DNA of 64,000 nucleotides, taken from the NCBI GenBank assembly GCA_949318235.1, contig OX439133.1, forward strand, positions 4,346,490-4,410,489. Reading direction: 5' to 3'. The DNA is from Ecdyonurus torrentis. Taxonomy: Eukaryota; Arthropoda; Insecta; Ephemeroptera; Heptageniidae. Made by a program: the position numbers and the translations under genes. Shown piece after piece: positions 11,127 through 24,121 of this stretch (within the stretch, counting starts at the first letter, position 1; the number at the start of each line of letters is the position of its first letter). The notes under the pieces are model-generated. The model was not told where the DNA came from. It did no database searches and saw nothing but the letters and a program-made list of their open reading frames with translations.

Positions 11127-11409
11127 TAGGGTGTATGCGCATGACGTCATATTTAATGCGCTTGGAGACCATACTGGAGTAATAACGTCATTTTCATTTT
11201 TTTTAATAGCAAAAGAAGCTTCAAAGCTCAATCAAAGCCTTATTTGTAGCTCCTAATAAGCTCGAAGAATATGAGAAAAATTCATTCAGTTGAAATAAAC
11301 TCTTTTTATTTAAAAAATTAGGAGAAATGATGTTTCTCCTATGCTGGACAATACATTAGGCACCACAAACATGGCGACAAAGAGCAAGGATGTGCAGGGG
11401 GTCTATACG
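11127..11409 (-). mobile_element. M1-related MITE, variant interior, inverted
   Basis: It starts tagggtgtatgcgcatgacgtcat with the typical M1 right end (gcgcttggagaccatactggagtaat). It then switches to the interior of 4712-5062: agcaaaagaagcttcaaagc, agctcctaataagctcga, gaaatgatgtttctcctatgctgg and accacaaacatggcgacaaa. Confidence 0.7.
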
Positions 11410-12647
11410 ACAGTAACTATTATGAACTATTCAAGAAATGTTTATTATTAATATCTTATTTTTCTGCAATATGTGTGGTACAAAGAACAAACCATAATCT
11501 AAATTTAAATTAAAATGTATTCAGCATTCATCTAATCGATATTCTAATGTCTTTCAATGTTCAACTGCACTTACATTTTTACTAGATGCTGTTATATTAT
11601 GTCAGAAAGTAACAGACGTATTCTTACATAGATATATAATTTTACCTTTAAAGAAAATTTATAAAAAAAATTATTATTTATTAATTTTTTAATATTTTCT
11701 AAAAATAATTAAACTTTTATATAAAAAAATAATAATTATTTTATGGAAAAATTGTAATATAACATATTTTAAAATACTTTATTTAAAAGTAAAAAATTGT
11801 ATAAATTTATAATAATGAAGTAATGATAATTAGTGGTTTTTATATACGATCGAGTAAAAAAGCAAACTTAATTTATGTTATTTATTCAACAATGCAAGAA
11901 GTGTTCAAATTTAATTACAACCAAAAAAACTGACGGAAAAAAAAAATAAAAATTTCAGTTTTAAGTTCACTTAGCTGAAAGCAAGAATATGTTTAAGGCT
12001 TGGCTGCTTGGAGATTTGCAACATAAATAATAATGAAATAAATAAATAAACTAACAGTTAATTTATCTTGACTGAAGGGCTTTTAGCTTTGAAAGCCAAA
12101 GCTGCGAGGAAAAAGTGAAAAAGCAAAAGTTTATTAAACTTTTGTTTCTATTTTTGAAAACATGGATTCTTGAAAGTAAATGTATTGTGCGATATGAAAC
12201 AAAGAATAATAATATTAGAAAATTATGACTTTTTTTTTTTTTTTTTTGCAAAGATACGTTATTAATTTAATATGTTATTATTTTCAAAGACTCATTCTCA
12301 TTATTTAAAATTATATTGTAAAAAAAAAAGTACAGTATATATTAAAAAAAAAATATTTATATTATTTGTAAAGATTTGCAGAAGGGTCCAATGACAGACG
12401 GTGAGGTTATAGTACCGATTTTTTTTTACCAACTCTCTTATAGCCTCTTTTTTTTTTCTACACTTTTATATCAGCAAAAGTGTTGCACAAAGATTAGAAA
12501 TATTTTCATATGAGGAAAAACTATAGTTACAGTTTTTAAGATAATTTTCTTTAGAAAACGTTTATTATTATTTTTTATTTACATTTGAATTTTTGGTACT
12601 GTTAAGAAAATAGACGTAATCATTTTTTTTTTATTTATATCTTTATA
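11410..12647. other. AT-rich spacer, nothing recognised
   Basis: A/T-rich sequence with poly-T runs. Short frames such as 12063-12251 on - are made of homopolymers and have no exon features. Confidence 0.5.
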
Positions 12648-12899
12648 TAGGGTGCTTTCATAAAAGTCGACGCCATATAAGTACTAAATAACATGTGGTG
12701 GAATGGAATAATGGCACATATTGCCAGTTTAATAATACTAAGCAATATTTTTGACAGCATTGATGCTGTTAACAGGTTGAATTAAGTTTTTAAGTATTTG
12801 AGAAATAGAAATAAATAATACTTGATTTCTGAGAGCAAATAGGCTTGTCCAACGCTGAGCAATATTATTTAATTCTCTAGTATGGTGTTAGAGCGAATT
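12648..12899 (+). mobile_element. M1 MITE, right end eroded
   Basis: Tatagggtgctttcataaaagtcgacgccatat, taaataacatg, gcattgatgctgttaacaggttgaatta, cgctgagcaatattatt. The right-hand gcatgacgtcat end has decayed. Confidence 0.7.
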
Positions 12900-13384
12900 C
12901 CTTCTTTTTTTTTTTTTTTTAATATAAACACTATTATTTTGGATGCTGTGGTACATTATTTTATATGTTATGATAACTCTGAATAAAGACTGGTTGAAGT
13001 CTAAATATTAATTTCACAGACGCTAGTAAGACGAACTTGTAAATAAAATTATGACATTTCGATTTAACATTACGATGCTAAATTTTCTTAGAAAGTAGTT
13101 GTAGGCAAGACTATTTATGATTACAAATATTGATTACATGTTAATTTTGTTATATTTATAAATGTAACTAACAAATTAAATTTTATTATTAACAAGTTAT
13201 TATTTTTATAAACACAATTTTAAACATTATATCTTGAGAATTAGGTTTAAAATTTATTAATTATAAAATATAATGTTTAAATAATAATAATTATACACAT
13301 AAATAATTTAGTATAATATAAATATGTTGAATAAAATCTAGCAGTAGGTGAACTGAATGTATTATAGTGAATATAAAATAAGTA

Positions 13385-13595
13385 TTAACGGAGTAAAGTA
13401 CCGACCTTATATCTCAAAAACTACACGTATTTTGGGTCTAAATTTGGTGTCATTGTGTAGCTAACCGTGATAACAATTTAATGATGTTTGACCGTCCCGA
13501 AAAAAATTATTGAAATTAACATTGGGCCTTATAGGAGGCTTAAAATTTAAAAAAATCAGATAAAATTAATTTGCACTTTAACCCGTCAAAAAATA
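13385..13595 (+). mobile_element. TTAA-2 MITE, cut by (TA)n
   Basis: TTAAcggagtaaagtaccgaccttatatctcaaaaact, then gggtctaaatttggtgtcattgtgtagct and attattgaaattaacattggg. The right part is replaced by TA repeats. Confidence 0.8.
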
Positions 13596-13604
13596 TATAT
13601 ATAT

Positions 13605-13701
<97 letters not shown>

Positions 13702-13715
13702 ATATATATAAAAAT
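13587..13715. repeat. (TA)n-rich microsatellite
   Basis: TA runs with two aataaat interruptions, sitting at the broken end of the TTAA-2 element. Confidence 0.95.
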
Positions 13716-14217
13716 TATTTTATAATTTAAAAACACTATTACCCAAGGTTTATAAATATAAACCTTGACTATTACCTATGAAGCTGTGTTTCTTTCATAA
13801 ATCTAATGATAATAATTAGTTTAAAATCTGATTATTTTTTCTACAGAAGTTAGTAAGATGAACTTGTTTATAAAATTATGAAATTTCGATATGAATTAAA
13901 CATTATATAACAATGCTACTCTTTAAACAGAATGCACGATGCTAAGCTAAGATTATGTTTGTCAATATATAAAACTTTCTCGTTAATTTTGTTGTATTTA
14001 TAAAAATAACTAATAAATTAAATTCAATTATTATCAAATTATTATTTTTATATACGCAGTTTTAAATATTATCTTGAGAATTATATTTAAATTTTTTTAA
14101 TTATAAAACAAAAGTTTATAAAATAATAATTATATTAAATAATTTAATATTATATAAATATGATGAATAAAATCCAGCAGTAGGTAAACTGAATGTATAT
14201 ATAATATAAAATCAGTA

Positions 14218-14544
14218 TTAAGGGAGTAGGATACCAACCTTATATCTAAAAAACTACACGTGTTTTGGGTCTAAATTTGGTGTCACTGTGTAGCTAAGGG
14301 TCACACCTAGCCGTGATAAAAATTTCAAGATGTTTGACCGTTCCGAAAAATAGAAAACATTTATTGAAATTAACATTGGGCCTTATGGGCTTAAAATTTC
14401 AAAAAACAATATAAAATTAATTTGCACGGTGGCCCTTAAATTTTTTTATATATTTGAAATTGCCTGAAATTTTTGAAAATTTCAGTTTTTTTTGACGAGA
14501 AAAGTTTGAGTCTAATTGCCGACGTCGGTACCCTACTACCTTAA
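14218..14544 (+). mobile_element. TTAA-2 MITE, complete
   Basis: TTAAGGGAGTAGGATACCAAC at the left and GTCGGTACCCTACTACCTTAA at the right form inverted ends bounded by TTAA. The interior matches 26385-26719. Non-coding. Confidence 0.9.
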
Positions 14545-15131
14545 ATTATTTTTTAATACACAAACATTATTATTTGTGATGCCATGATTCTTTCATAAAA
14601 CTGATGATAATAATTATTTGAAAATCTGATTACTGTTTCTACAGATGTTAGTAAGATGCGAGTGAGATTGACATATTTAATAATTATGAAATTTCAATCT
14701 TTATTCAACTTACTATTATAACGATGCTTCGCTTTCTAAGAATTTGATGCGACCTTTAGATTATAGATGACAATACATATGACCCTCATGTGAATTTTGT
14801 TGTATTTATAAAAATAATTATTAAATTAAATTTTATTACAAAATTATAATTATTTTTATAAACACAATTTTTAATTATTATTTATAAAATTACCTTTAAA
14901 ATTTATTAATTTTAAAATGTATGTTTTAAGAATATTAATTTTATACACATAAAAAATAAATAATTTAATAAATAAGTTGAATAAAATCTAGAAGTAGGTG
15001 CACTGAATGTAAAGTGGAAATAATATAAGTATTAATTAGTGAAACAAATATACGAAAAATATCTGTAAATACTTTTTTGTTCTTGTTTTTCGTATAAAAT
15101 TTTGATTTATGAGTTTTAAAAGTGTTATCAG

Positions 15132-15424
15132 CCATAGGATGTATTCGTATGACGTGATATTTAATGCGCTTGGAGGCCTTACTGGAGTAATGAATAACAT
15201 TGCTCAGCATATAGGACAAACTTCGTTTTAGTCAATTTTCTATGGGAAATCGGTAAATATTTTTTTATTTTTTTTTTCTCACATACTTGAGATACTAATT
15301 CAACATTATTTACAGCATCAATGCTCTCAAAAATATTGCATAGTGTTTTTAAACTTGTAAAATGAGCTATTTTTCTATGCCACCTGTTATTAAGTGATGT
15401 CGTTGACTTTAACATGAATACATA
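15132..15424 (-). mobile_element. M1 MITE, near-complete, inverted
   Basis: It starts ataggatgtattcgtatgacgtgat and gcgcttggaggccttactggagtaatgaataacattgctcagca, and ends gatgtcgttgactttaacatgaatacata. Collinear with 43030-43361 in reverse. Confidence 0.85.
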
Positions 15425-15435
15425 GAGAAAACCTT

Positions 15436-15650
15436 ACGATGGCTAGGAGCTAGCTTGCAAATTCAGGAGTCTACCTTACAGAACATTCTGACTGTTTGTT
15501 TCCACGGTTTCATCAGCATGTTATGACGAATGCGGGATGTTTGCTATAAAACCGTGGCCAACCCGTTTCGGAAAAACAAAAACACAAACTAAGATATTGC
15601 GTTTCTGGAGATTCGATCAAGACTGAGTACCTCGCTGAGGTTACATAAAA
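15436..15650 (+). mobile_element. SINE-like element carrying the conserved core, diverged
   Basis: At 15498-15569 lies gtttccacggtttcatcagc...gaatgcgggatg...aaaccgtggccaacccgttt, collinear with the core of the SINE at 7142-7517 but on the opposite strand. Flanks differ from that SINE, so this is a different subfamily sharing the core. The head is not clearly tRNA-like and the ends are uncertain. Confidence 0.6.
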
Positions 15651-16299
15651 TAGTCAAAGAAATAATAATTATAATAACAAACATAAAGGCTTTATTTTTA
15701 TTTTTGTAATTGATATATATATATATATATCTAATATATATATATTATACATACTGTATAATTCTTTAAGAGTTTGGTAAATTGTGTAAGTTTACTTTAC
15801 AAATAATAATAATTGTATACGCAGAGTACACTTCAATAATATCATCTTCTTTATATCTCATCATTATTCCTCAATTTCAATATTTACTCATTCTCGAAAC
15901 ATACAAGTATTCATGTGTATGGATATGGATACATTAAATATTTATTAATAGCATGCAATTTACTATGTATATAAAAAATTCAAATAAATTTATTTTTAAT
16001 AATAACTTAATTATTTAAAATATATATATATTTAAAAAATTATCATTAAATACAAAAGCTACAATAATAGTAATAAAAAATGATAAATTAAATATACATT
16101 TTTATATTTTTTAAGTTTTTTTTATTTTTCTGCTCATTTATTATTTCTATCATTATATTGTTTTGTCCAAATTTTAGTGTAAAACTGCAATTTTGGTCAT
16201 TAAATTTTTTTATTTAATATTTCCTTATTATGCTAGACTCACCTATGCCAATATTAATTCCACTCGAAGGTAAAACTTCAAATCCTCGACTAAAGCCAA
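15651..16299. other. AT-rich spacer, nothing recognised
   Basis: It includes a short TA run (15714-15747); otherwise featureless. Confidence 0.5.
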
Positions 16300-16475
16300 A
16301 GTGTACACTTCACTGACACTGAATACTGAAAGGTGAGTGACTCGCGTTCTCTCGCTCTCACGCTAGCTAAGACTGCCAGAAATCTATCTCGAGTGCAGGT
16401 GAGCACCGCATCGCTCTCCAAGGCACCGTTACCTTGGCCCCCACTACCAACCAAGCACCACGTGGATATTTTACT
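16300..16475. other. GC-richer unique island of unknown nature
   Basis: About 170 bp of complex sequence in an AT-rich setting, with frames open on both strands and two GT-AG-like donors (aaaggtgagtg, gcaggtgagc). No family resemblance and no convincing acceptor, so no gene is called. Confidence 0.35.
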
Positions 16476-16791
16476 TCTCTGTCGCTTTGTATATAACATC
16501 AATGTTAATAATATATGATCAGGTTTTTTATTATTAAGTTTGTAATAATTTTATTTATTGCATGTTTAAGGTCCAGATTCAGTGTAATATAAAAATAGAG
16601 TATTTTTTAAAAGATTTTATGAAATTGTTATATGAATTGAGGGAAAAATAACATAAAATTAAGTTTATTAAAGTAATTATAAAAATAGAGTATTTAAAAA
16701 AAAAAGAAAAAGATATATCTGATGAATTTGCTATAATAAATTAAGGGAGAAATAGCCAAGGAGTTTATGAAAGCAAATTTAAAAAGTTAAA
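16476..16791. other. AT-rich spacer
   Basis: A phrase atataaaaatagagtattt recurs (about 16588 and 16677), suggesting a small old duplication; nothing else. Confidence 0.4.
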
Positions 16792-16970
16792 ATCATTACA
16801 AAGTAAGCTTTTATCAATCATTTTTCAGTTCTTATGTATTATATTCTTACATTTTGAGTGTCCCGAAAATAAAAATTTTGGAATCTGGGACACTCAAAAT
16901 GTAAGACTATAGCAAAGCACGCTGAGACTGAAAAATAAGTTATGGTTAATTTACTCTTGTAAAGTTTTCT
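16792..16970. repeat. Foldback element with perfect 19-bp central hairpin
   Basis: The arms ttacaaagtaagctttta..tcatttttcag and ctgaaaaataagt..tactcttgtaaa are inverted and imperfect. Inside, CTTACATTTTGAGTGTCCC (16846-16864) and its exact reverse complement (16887-16905) enclose a 22-nt loop. The transcript would fold into a stem-loop of pre-miRNA-like size, but foldback MITEs look the same. Confidence 0.7.
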
Positions 16971-17964
16971 GGAAAGTCATTTTTGTCTCGTAAATTGTTT
17001 GGTTCTAAAAAAGAAGGATAAATATAAACAAACAAGTTTTTAAAAATAAATTTAAATAATTTTCGACTCTACTTTCATTTTCTTGTTCGTTTGTTCTGCT
17101 TATTCATTATAGAAAAATATTTTGTTTGTCAAAAAAAAAAAAAAAAAAAAAAAAAAACTCGAAAACAACGGAAGTGAAATATTAAGAAAATGTTTAATTA
17201 GGTTTTTCGTTCTTATTTGTTCGCACTTAACGATTTCTCCTTATACAAAAACGGTATACTTAATGTTACATATTTTAATTTCCATTCATTTGGATTTTGC
17301 ACTTTCGAGAATTAATTAGCTTGTGCATATACGTTCGTGGACAAATATTAGACTACATTTTATTGTTTGCATGTTAACAATTGTCAATATTAAAGATATA
17401 ATTAAAAAAGAAATTAATAAATTATAAAAAATTATAAATAAATATATTTATTTTTTAACTATCACATAAAATAAAAAAATACCAAAGTTTTTTTTTTTTT
17501 TTTTTTTTTATCATTCTTAAATTTAAACATTTTTAATATTATTGTTTCATTGTAATTATACTAAACAATATACACAATCATTCTTTAAAAAAATATGCAA
17601 TGCAGTAAAATTAAATATAAGTTTCTTATTATATTATTGTTAATATAAAAAAATACAATACTCTAAAATCTGACGATATTTATAAGCACAAAATAACATA
17701 AGTATTTAGGAAAACGAGTAATTATGCCACTTTAAAAATAATAAGAAATTTTTTAAGAATATTAATGCAGTCAATACATATATGTTAAATTAAGTTTTTA
17801 AGTATGTGAGAATAATAATAAAAAACTAACTTATTTTCCAAAGAATAAAAGTAAAAAAAAAAAAAAATCAATATAAAAGAATGTATGTTTAGTCATGTAT
17901 TATAGATCTTAATTTTTGATGATTGTGCATGTTGTAGCTTGTTCCTAGAACTAGGATGAAGCAG

Positions 17965-17968
<4 letters not shown>
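16971..17968. other. AT-rich spacer with M1 scrap
   Basis: Poly-A (17131-17156) and poly-T (17489-17509) tracts. A weak M1-like piece lies near 17757-17860 (taaattaagtttttaagtatgtgagaa). No exon seen. Confidence 0.45.
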
Positions 17969-18034
<66 letters not shown>

Positions 18035-18046
18035 CTCTCTCTCTCT
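17969..18046. repeat. (TC)n microsatellite
   Basis: About 78 bp of TC with one cag interruption near 18031. Confidence 0.95.
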
Positions 18047-18699
18047 GTTGTCATGAAAGACGGTTACTGGGAAACCCTCCTCTCACACCACCCGCAGTAG
18101 ACGTCGATAAAAAAAAATCTCATATAAATGATTGAAAAAATATCAGAGCGGGTATTTTATTTGATGTTTATTAAATCTGTTTGAAGGTTACTTTTTTGTA
18201 TTGTTGTCAAATTTCAAAGAATTGCTTGTTACACCAAGAGGAAAAAATATCACATTTTAAAATTTTAGTCGATATAAAATATCAGATTTATCTAGAATAC
18301 ATAATTAAGTCCACCTATAGCTTCTCTGGTTGGTAAAAGTATGCGAATTGTAAAATAATTCCATTTTAAACTTTTTTGACGCTTTTTTTTTTTATTTTTT
18401 TTTAATCTTTTTTACATATTTGATTTTTAAAAAATACTTAACAATGGCGTAAAACGAAAATTGTAATACGATTTTCTATAACATGGTTATATTGTAATCA
18501 GGAGGATAATATAAATAAATACATGTATTGCATTTGAGAAAGATATCGAGTTGAAAAGAAAATAATGATAATAATAAAAATATATAATAATAAAAAATGT
18601 TAAGGGATAAACATTTCAAGGTTTTTAATATATGCTGCAGATAGGGGGAAGAATGGTAATATTTTTACAATCTTAATTCGTCACTGAATTTCCACGATG
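18047..18699. other. Spacer, nothing recognised
   Basis: A short unique stretch follows the TC repeat (18047-18110), then AT-rich sequence. Confidence 0.45.
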
Positions 18700-19058
18700 T
18701 TAAAGGCATAGACCAAAAAAAAATAGCCTTTTGCTTTCATCACAACACACTTCACGAGAAGTACCATAATATAACTAATTTGTCTTAAAACTTAACTGTA
18801 TAACGCCGTAGCAGTAATCGAAGAATTTCAATAATATGCAACTGGCACATTAATTTCATATCATTCCAGTTTAGGGCGTCAGAAACCAGAAAAATTCACG
18901 AAAATAGCATAATACTGTGCAGTATTTTCGCGCTCTTTTGTTTGGGCCAAAATTTATATTTTGACAAAAAGTTTCATAAGTTTTGTAAATCCCATTTTGT
19001 GTTTATTTATAAAAAAGAACAAGAACATTTGGTTTGTATCAGTGGTCTATGACTTTAA
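18700..19058 (+). mobile_element. TTAA-4 MITE, complete but diverged
   Basis: TTAAAGGCATAGACCAAA at the left, agtggtctatgacTTTAA at the right, with TTAA at each boundary. Internal words (gtcttaaaacttaactgtat, gtagcagtaatc, attttcgcgctctttt, cattttgtgtttattta) match other TTAA-4 copies with many substitutions. Confidence 0.85.
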
Positions 19059-19184
19059 ATGCAATGCTTCATATCGGTGGTGATGTAGTGGTATCAGAGG
19101 TGCGCTTGAAAAAGGCACGGGGTTTAATTTTTAACTTACACATATTCATGCCATTTATGAGAAAACTAATGTGTATAGCTCCAT

Positions 19185-19210
19185 CTCCATTGGTGTATAC
19201 ACCAATGGAG
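19185..19210. repeat. Perfect 26-bp palindrome
   Basis: CTCCATTGGTGTA followed by its exact reverse complement, with no spacer, directly abutting a GG element that begins with its last four bases. Confidence 0.9.
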
Positions 19211-19435
19211 CTTATCGGTTTAGCGTGCACTGTGACGCGGGGAAAGCTAAGGGTCCCTTAAATAAATACTACGTGCATGGGGAAAAACACGTATTTTTTT
19301 TTTTTTTTTTTACATTTTTTAGATTTTTAACCAAATTTGGAGAAATTTGAATGAAAAATTATTAGTTTTTTTATACTTTTACGTTTTTTAAGCCATAGAA
19401 TTTTTTTTAAAGAATTTTTTAAACAGATAAACTCC
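19207..19435 (+). mobile_element. GG-family MITE
   Basis: GGAGcTTATCGGTTTAGCG at the left, AAACaGATAAaCTCC at the right. Shared interior: gaagctaagggtcccttaa, ggggaaaaacac, gagaaattt, and ttttaagccatagaa. Other copies are at 21617, 22703 and 23917. Confidence 0.8.
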
Positions 19436-20023
<588 letters not shown>

Positions 20024-20234
20024 GAGAGAGAAAGAGAACATAATATGAGCAAAATTTATCAATATAATTAAATTTATTTCACATTTTTCGAAATGCTTTC
20101 CTCGCTACACTGTGAAACAAAATCTTATGTGCTGTGGAAACAATAAAATCATTAAGAAAATTACACATTTAACCAGTTAAAAAATTACTTATTGTTATAC
20201 CAATATTTTTGTTCACCGGTTAAAAGTCAGTTTT

Positions 20235-20239
<5 letters not shown>

Positions 20240-20306
<67 letters not shown>

Positions 20307-20370
20307 TATATATATATATATATATATAATTATATATATATATATATATATAATTTAATTATATATGTGA
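20240..20370. repeat. (TA)n microsatellite
   Basis: TA runs with aatta interruptions. Confidence 0.95.
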
Positions 20371-20382
20371 TAAATTAAGGAT

Positions 20383-20514
20383 CAACTGTTTAGAGGCCGA
20401 CTATTGGCGATTTTGCTCACATCCGCTTCCGTTTCGACTTACTGCGCATGCGTAGTAAGTCGAAACGGAAGCGGATGAGACAGAATTCTCTTATACTCAG
20501 CCTCAAAACAGTTG
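20383..20514. mobile_element. Foldback MITE (CAACTGTTT ends), long hairpin
   Basis: Ends CAACTGTTT and AAACAGTTG. The centre is an almost perfect palindrome: catccgcttccgtttcgact meets its reverse complement around tactgcgcatgcgtagta. A related copy lies at 48707-48838 in SUCLG1 intron 3. It can form a stem of more than 25 bp. Non-coding. Confidence 0.85.
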
Positions 20515-21139
20515 TTTCTTTACTATTCAATTTATAAACATCTTAAAATATGCCATACAGAAAGACCTCAATACAAATAGTTGAATAATACATTTTTTTT
20601 TTACACGTTTTTGTGAATCTAATGACAAATATTGGTACAAATGAAGGATAAGTTTCTGCAGTTCTTTCATTATCTCATATTACTATGAAAATTTTGTAAG
20701 TAATTATCACAAAAGTAAAAACAGGTTTAAAATTCTCGTCGATTGCATTAATTTTAAAATATTCAAATTTGTCAACTTTTTTTTTTCTAATTTAAATAAT
20801 TTAATAAATAAATAATTTCAATCAAGAGAAACCGCTTCAATTCAATAATTTTGTTAATTCCTCAAAGCAATATCAGAAGCGCTATATATAGACTAAATTC
20901 AACCATATACCTCATCTGTGAAGTAATGTTTATTAATATTCATAAAAATCTTGAGAATTGGAATTTATTATATAATCATTTTTTATACAACAAAAAATAT
21001 TTTTATTAAAAAAATTAATTATATATTTATAAAATATTTTGTAACAAAATAGAATAATAAATAAAAAAAAGATATATATTTTAAAGTTAAAAAAATTATT
21101 TTTAATATTATTTTTGTTTAAATTTCTGAATTATAACTA

Positions 21140-21478
21140 TTAAGGGTTCTCTTCAGTTTGCTTGTATCTCAAAATCTAACAAGGAAAGTACCTAATTTTT
21201 TGATGCCATCTTAAAGTTAAGCAACAGCTACCCTTGATAAAAATTTCAGCACCCGCGTGACCATCAGATAAGAGAGAAATTAATTATTAACATTAACATG
21301 ATCTCTTATGGGACTAAAACTTCAAAAAAACGTAATTCAAAATCTAGCATGGTGACCTCCCAAAATTTTTACATTTTTAAAGTTATCTTACGTTAATCTA
21401 TCACTGTGTTAAACTTCAGATTTTTCCTCCTTTACAAATTTTTAGTCAAATCCCGCAGTAGCTGATTTCCCGCCTTAA
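21140..21478 (+). mobile_element. TTAA-1 MITE, complete
   Basis: TTAAGGGTTCTCTTCAGTTTGC at the left and GCTGATTTCCCGCCTTAA at the right, bounded by TTAA. It lies in the first unit of array B only, so it arrived after the array formed or was lost from the rest. Confidence 0.9.
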
Positions 21479-21616
21479 TAAGATATTAATAACATTTACA
21501 AATTTAATAAAGTGTATGCAAATCACGATACACTAAATGTACTTTGATGCCATTCTGGATCGAGCTTCGCATAACATCGCTTACAGTTCGTTAATTTTTT
21601 TATTATTATGATTTTG

Positions 21617-21818
21617 GGAGGTTATCGGTTTAGCGCGCGGGGGAAGCTAAGGGTCCCCTAATTTAACACTACGCTTATTGGGAAAAACACATTTTTAGCC
21701 ATTTTTGAGAAAACTACTCCACCGATTTTGGAAAAAATTAAATAAGAAATACTAGATATACTTTAACGTGTTTTACTCCATAGAAAATTTTAAAGAACTT
21801 TTTAAACCGACAACCTCC
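21617..21818 (+). mobile_element. GG-family MITE
   Basis: GGAGGTTATCGGTTTAGCG / AAACCGACAACCTCC inverted ends, interior as at 23917. Part of an array B unit. Confidence 0.85.
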
Positions 21819-22702
21819 ATTTCATCAATGCAGTTAGTCCTGTCAATATATATCTAACATCTTAAAATATGTTATATAAATAAAACAAAAACAAACAAAC
21901 CAATAAAACTTCAATACAAATAATTGATTTAATTTTTATTTTTTGTATGCGTTTTTGTGAATCTAATGACAAATATTGATACAAGTAAAGTTTTAGTTTC
22001 TGTAGTCCTAGTGCTTAAATTATTAATTAATTTCTTTATTATACACCAAGGTGTACTGTCTGTACAGTACATTATACTACTGCTTTCATTATAAGATCTC
22101 ATATTACCATGAAAATTTTACTGAATAATTATCATAAGTAAAAACACGTTTAAAATTCTCATCATTTGCAATATCTTAAAATATTCAATTTTGTCAACTT
22201 TTTATTTATTATTTTTTTTTTTATGAATAATTTAATTTTTAAATTAATTATATTCACTCAAGTGAAACCGCTGCAATTCAATTCAATAATTTTGTTAATA
22301 CCTCTAAGCATCCTCAAGTTATTTTAAAATCTACATGTTATATAATAGCATCGTTCAGTTACACAGTAATATTTATAGAAATACTTATAAAAATTTGTAA
22401 TTAATTATATAAATATTTTTTATAATATATAATAAATAACTTTATTCTTACAATTAATAATATACTTAAAAAATATTTTGTAACAACAAAATAATAAATA
22501 AAAAAAAAAAGTATTTGAAAATTAAAAATTAATATTACTTTTATTTAAATTTCTGATATATAACTATTAAAAAAAATTATTAACTATTACAATTTTAATA
22601 AGGTGCATACAAATGACGTCATACTAAATGCGCTTCGACGCTATACTGGAGCTTCGCATAACATCGCTTACTGTTAGTTAATTTTTGATTATTATTATTT
22701 TT

Positions 22703-22903
22703 GGAAGTTATCTGTTTAGCGAGCGGGGAAAGCTAAGGGTCCCCTAAAATAACATTATTCTTATAGGTAAAAACACATTTTTTTCGATTTTTGAGAAAAC
22801 TACTGCGTCGTTATTGAAGAAATATAAATGAAAAATACTAGACATACTTCAACGTGTTTTAAGACATAGAAACTTTAAAGAATTTTTTAAACCGATAACC
22901 TCC
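22703..22903 (+). mobile_element. GG-family MITE
   Basis: GGAAGTTATCTGTTTAGCG / AAACCGATAACCTCC inverted ends; second unit of array B. Confidence 0.85.
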
Positions 22904-23916
22904 ATATGCAGTTAATCCTGTCATTAACATCTTAAAATATGATTTACACAAATAAAACAAAAACAAATAAACATACAAATAAAACTTCAATACAAATAAT
23001 TGATTTAAATTTTTTTTAACACGATGTTGTGAATCTAATGACAAATATTGGTCAAAATTTCAAAATATGTTTATTCATTTCTATCTCGAAACATACATAA
23101 TATACAAAATATTTGTACATCAGCAGGTTCTTGTTGGTACAAGTAAAGGTTTAGTTTCTGCAGTTCTAGTGCTTTAATTATTGATTAATTTATTTATTAA
23201 ACACCAAGGTGTACAGTACATACTAGTGCTTTCATTATATGATCTCATATTACCATGAAATTTTTTTAGTTTTGCTTATTGTTAATCAAAAACAGGCAAT
23301 GTTACTTGCCCGATACATTGGTGGTACACACAGTACATTCATTATAAGATACAAATTAAATAATTATCTAAAATAAAAAACACTTATATAAATTCTCGTC
23401 ATTTACAATATCTTTAAAATGTTTAATTTGTAAATATATTTTTTTCTTTTAAATTTCAATAATAAATTTTTTTAAATTAATGATTTGAAACCGCTTTAAT
23501 TCAATTCAATACTTTTGTTAATTTCTCAAAACATCTTCAATTTACATGAGAAGCGTAATATGTATACAAAATGCAAGGTAATGTCAAAATAATATTATCA
23601 AATAATTATAACACAATTGGGAATTGTAATTTATTATAAAAACATTTTTTTATAATGATATAATAAATAACTGAATTTAAAAAATTATTAATATTTTTAA
23701 AATATTTTGTAACAATAGAATAATAAATAAAAAACAAACATTTAAAAATTCAATAAAACTTATTTTAAAATTACTTTTGTTTAAATTTCTGTATTATAAC
23801 TATTAAAAACAATATTAATAACATTTACATTGTCAATAAGGTGCCTACAAATCACAATACACTATACAGTAGTAACTTTGTTACAGTTAGTTTATTTTTT
23901 TATTGTTATAATTTTG

Positions 23917-24121
23917 GGAGGTTACTGGTTTAGCGCGCGGGAGAAGCTAAGGGTCCCCTAATTTAACATTACGCTTATGGGGAAAAACGCGTTTTTAGCG
24001 ATTTTTGAGAAAACTACTCCGCCGATTTTGGAAAAATTTAAATAAGAAATACTAGATATACTTTACCATATGTTTTAAGCCATAGAAAATTTTAAAGAAT
24101 TTTTTTAAACCGACAACCTCC
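23917..24121 (+). mobile_element. GG-family MITE
   Basis: GGAGGTTACTGGTTTAGCG / AAACCGACAACCTCC inverted ends; third unit of array B. Confidence 0.85.

Larger units (their letters stand above)
12918..15035 (+). repeat. Tandem array A: three divergent units of about 0.5-0.84 kb
   Basis: Landmarks recur in order: gatgctgtg/gaagctgtg/gatgccatg, (c)acag-gttagtaagatg, aaattatgaaatttcgat, aacaatgct, and (g)ttgaataaaatctagcagtaggtgaactgaatgta, near 12940, 13760 and 14580. Units 1 and 2 carry a TTAA-2 MITE at the same place; unit 3 ends where that element would start. The unit therefore expanded after the insertion, or unit 3 is truncated. Confidence 0.7.

Noticed and set aside
16333..16518. Small gene in the GC-richer island
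   Set aside because: Frames are open on both strands, no protein family is recognised and no good acceptor precedes it; kept only as an unexplained island.
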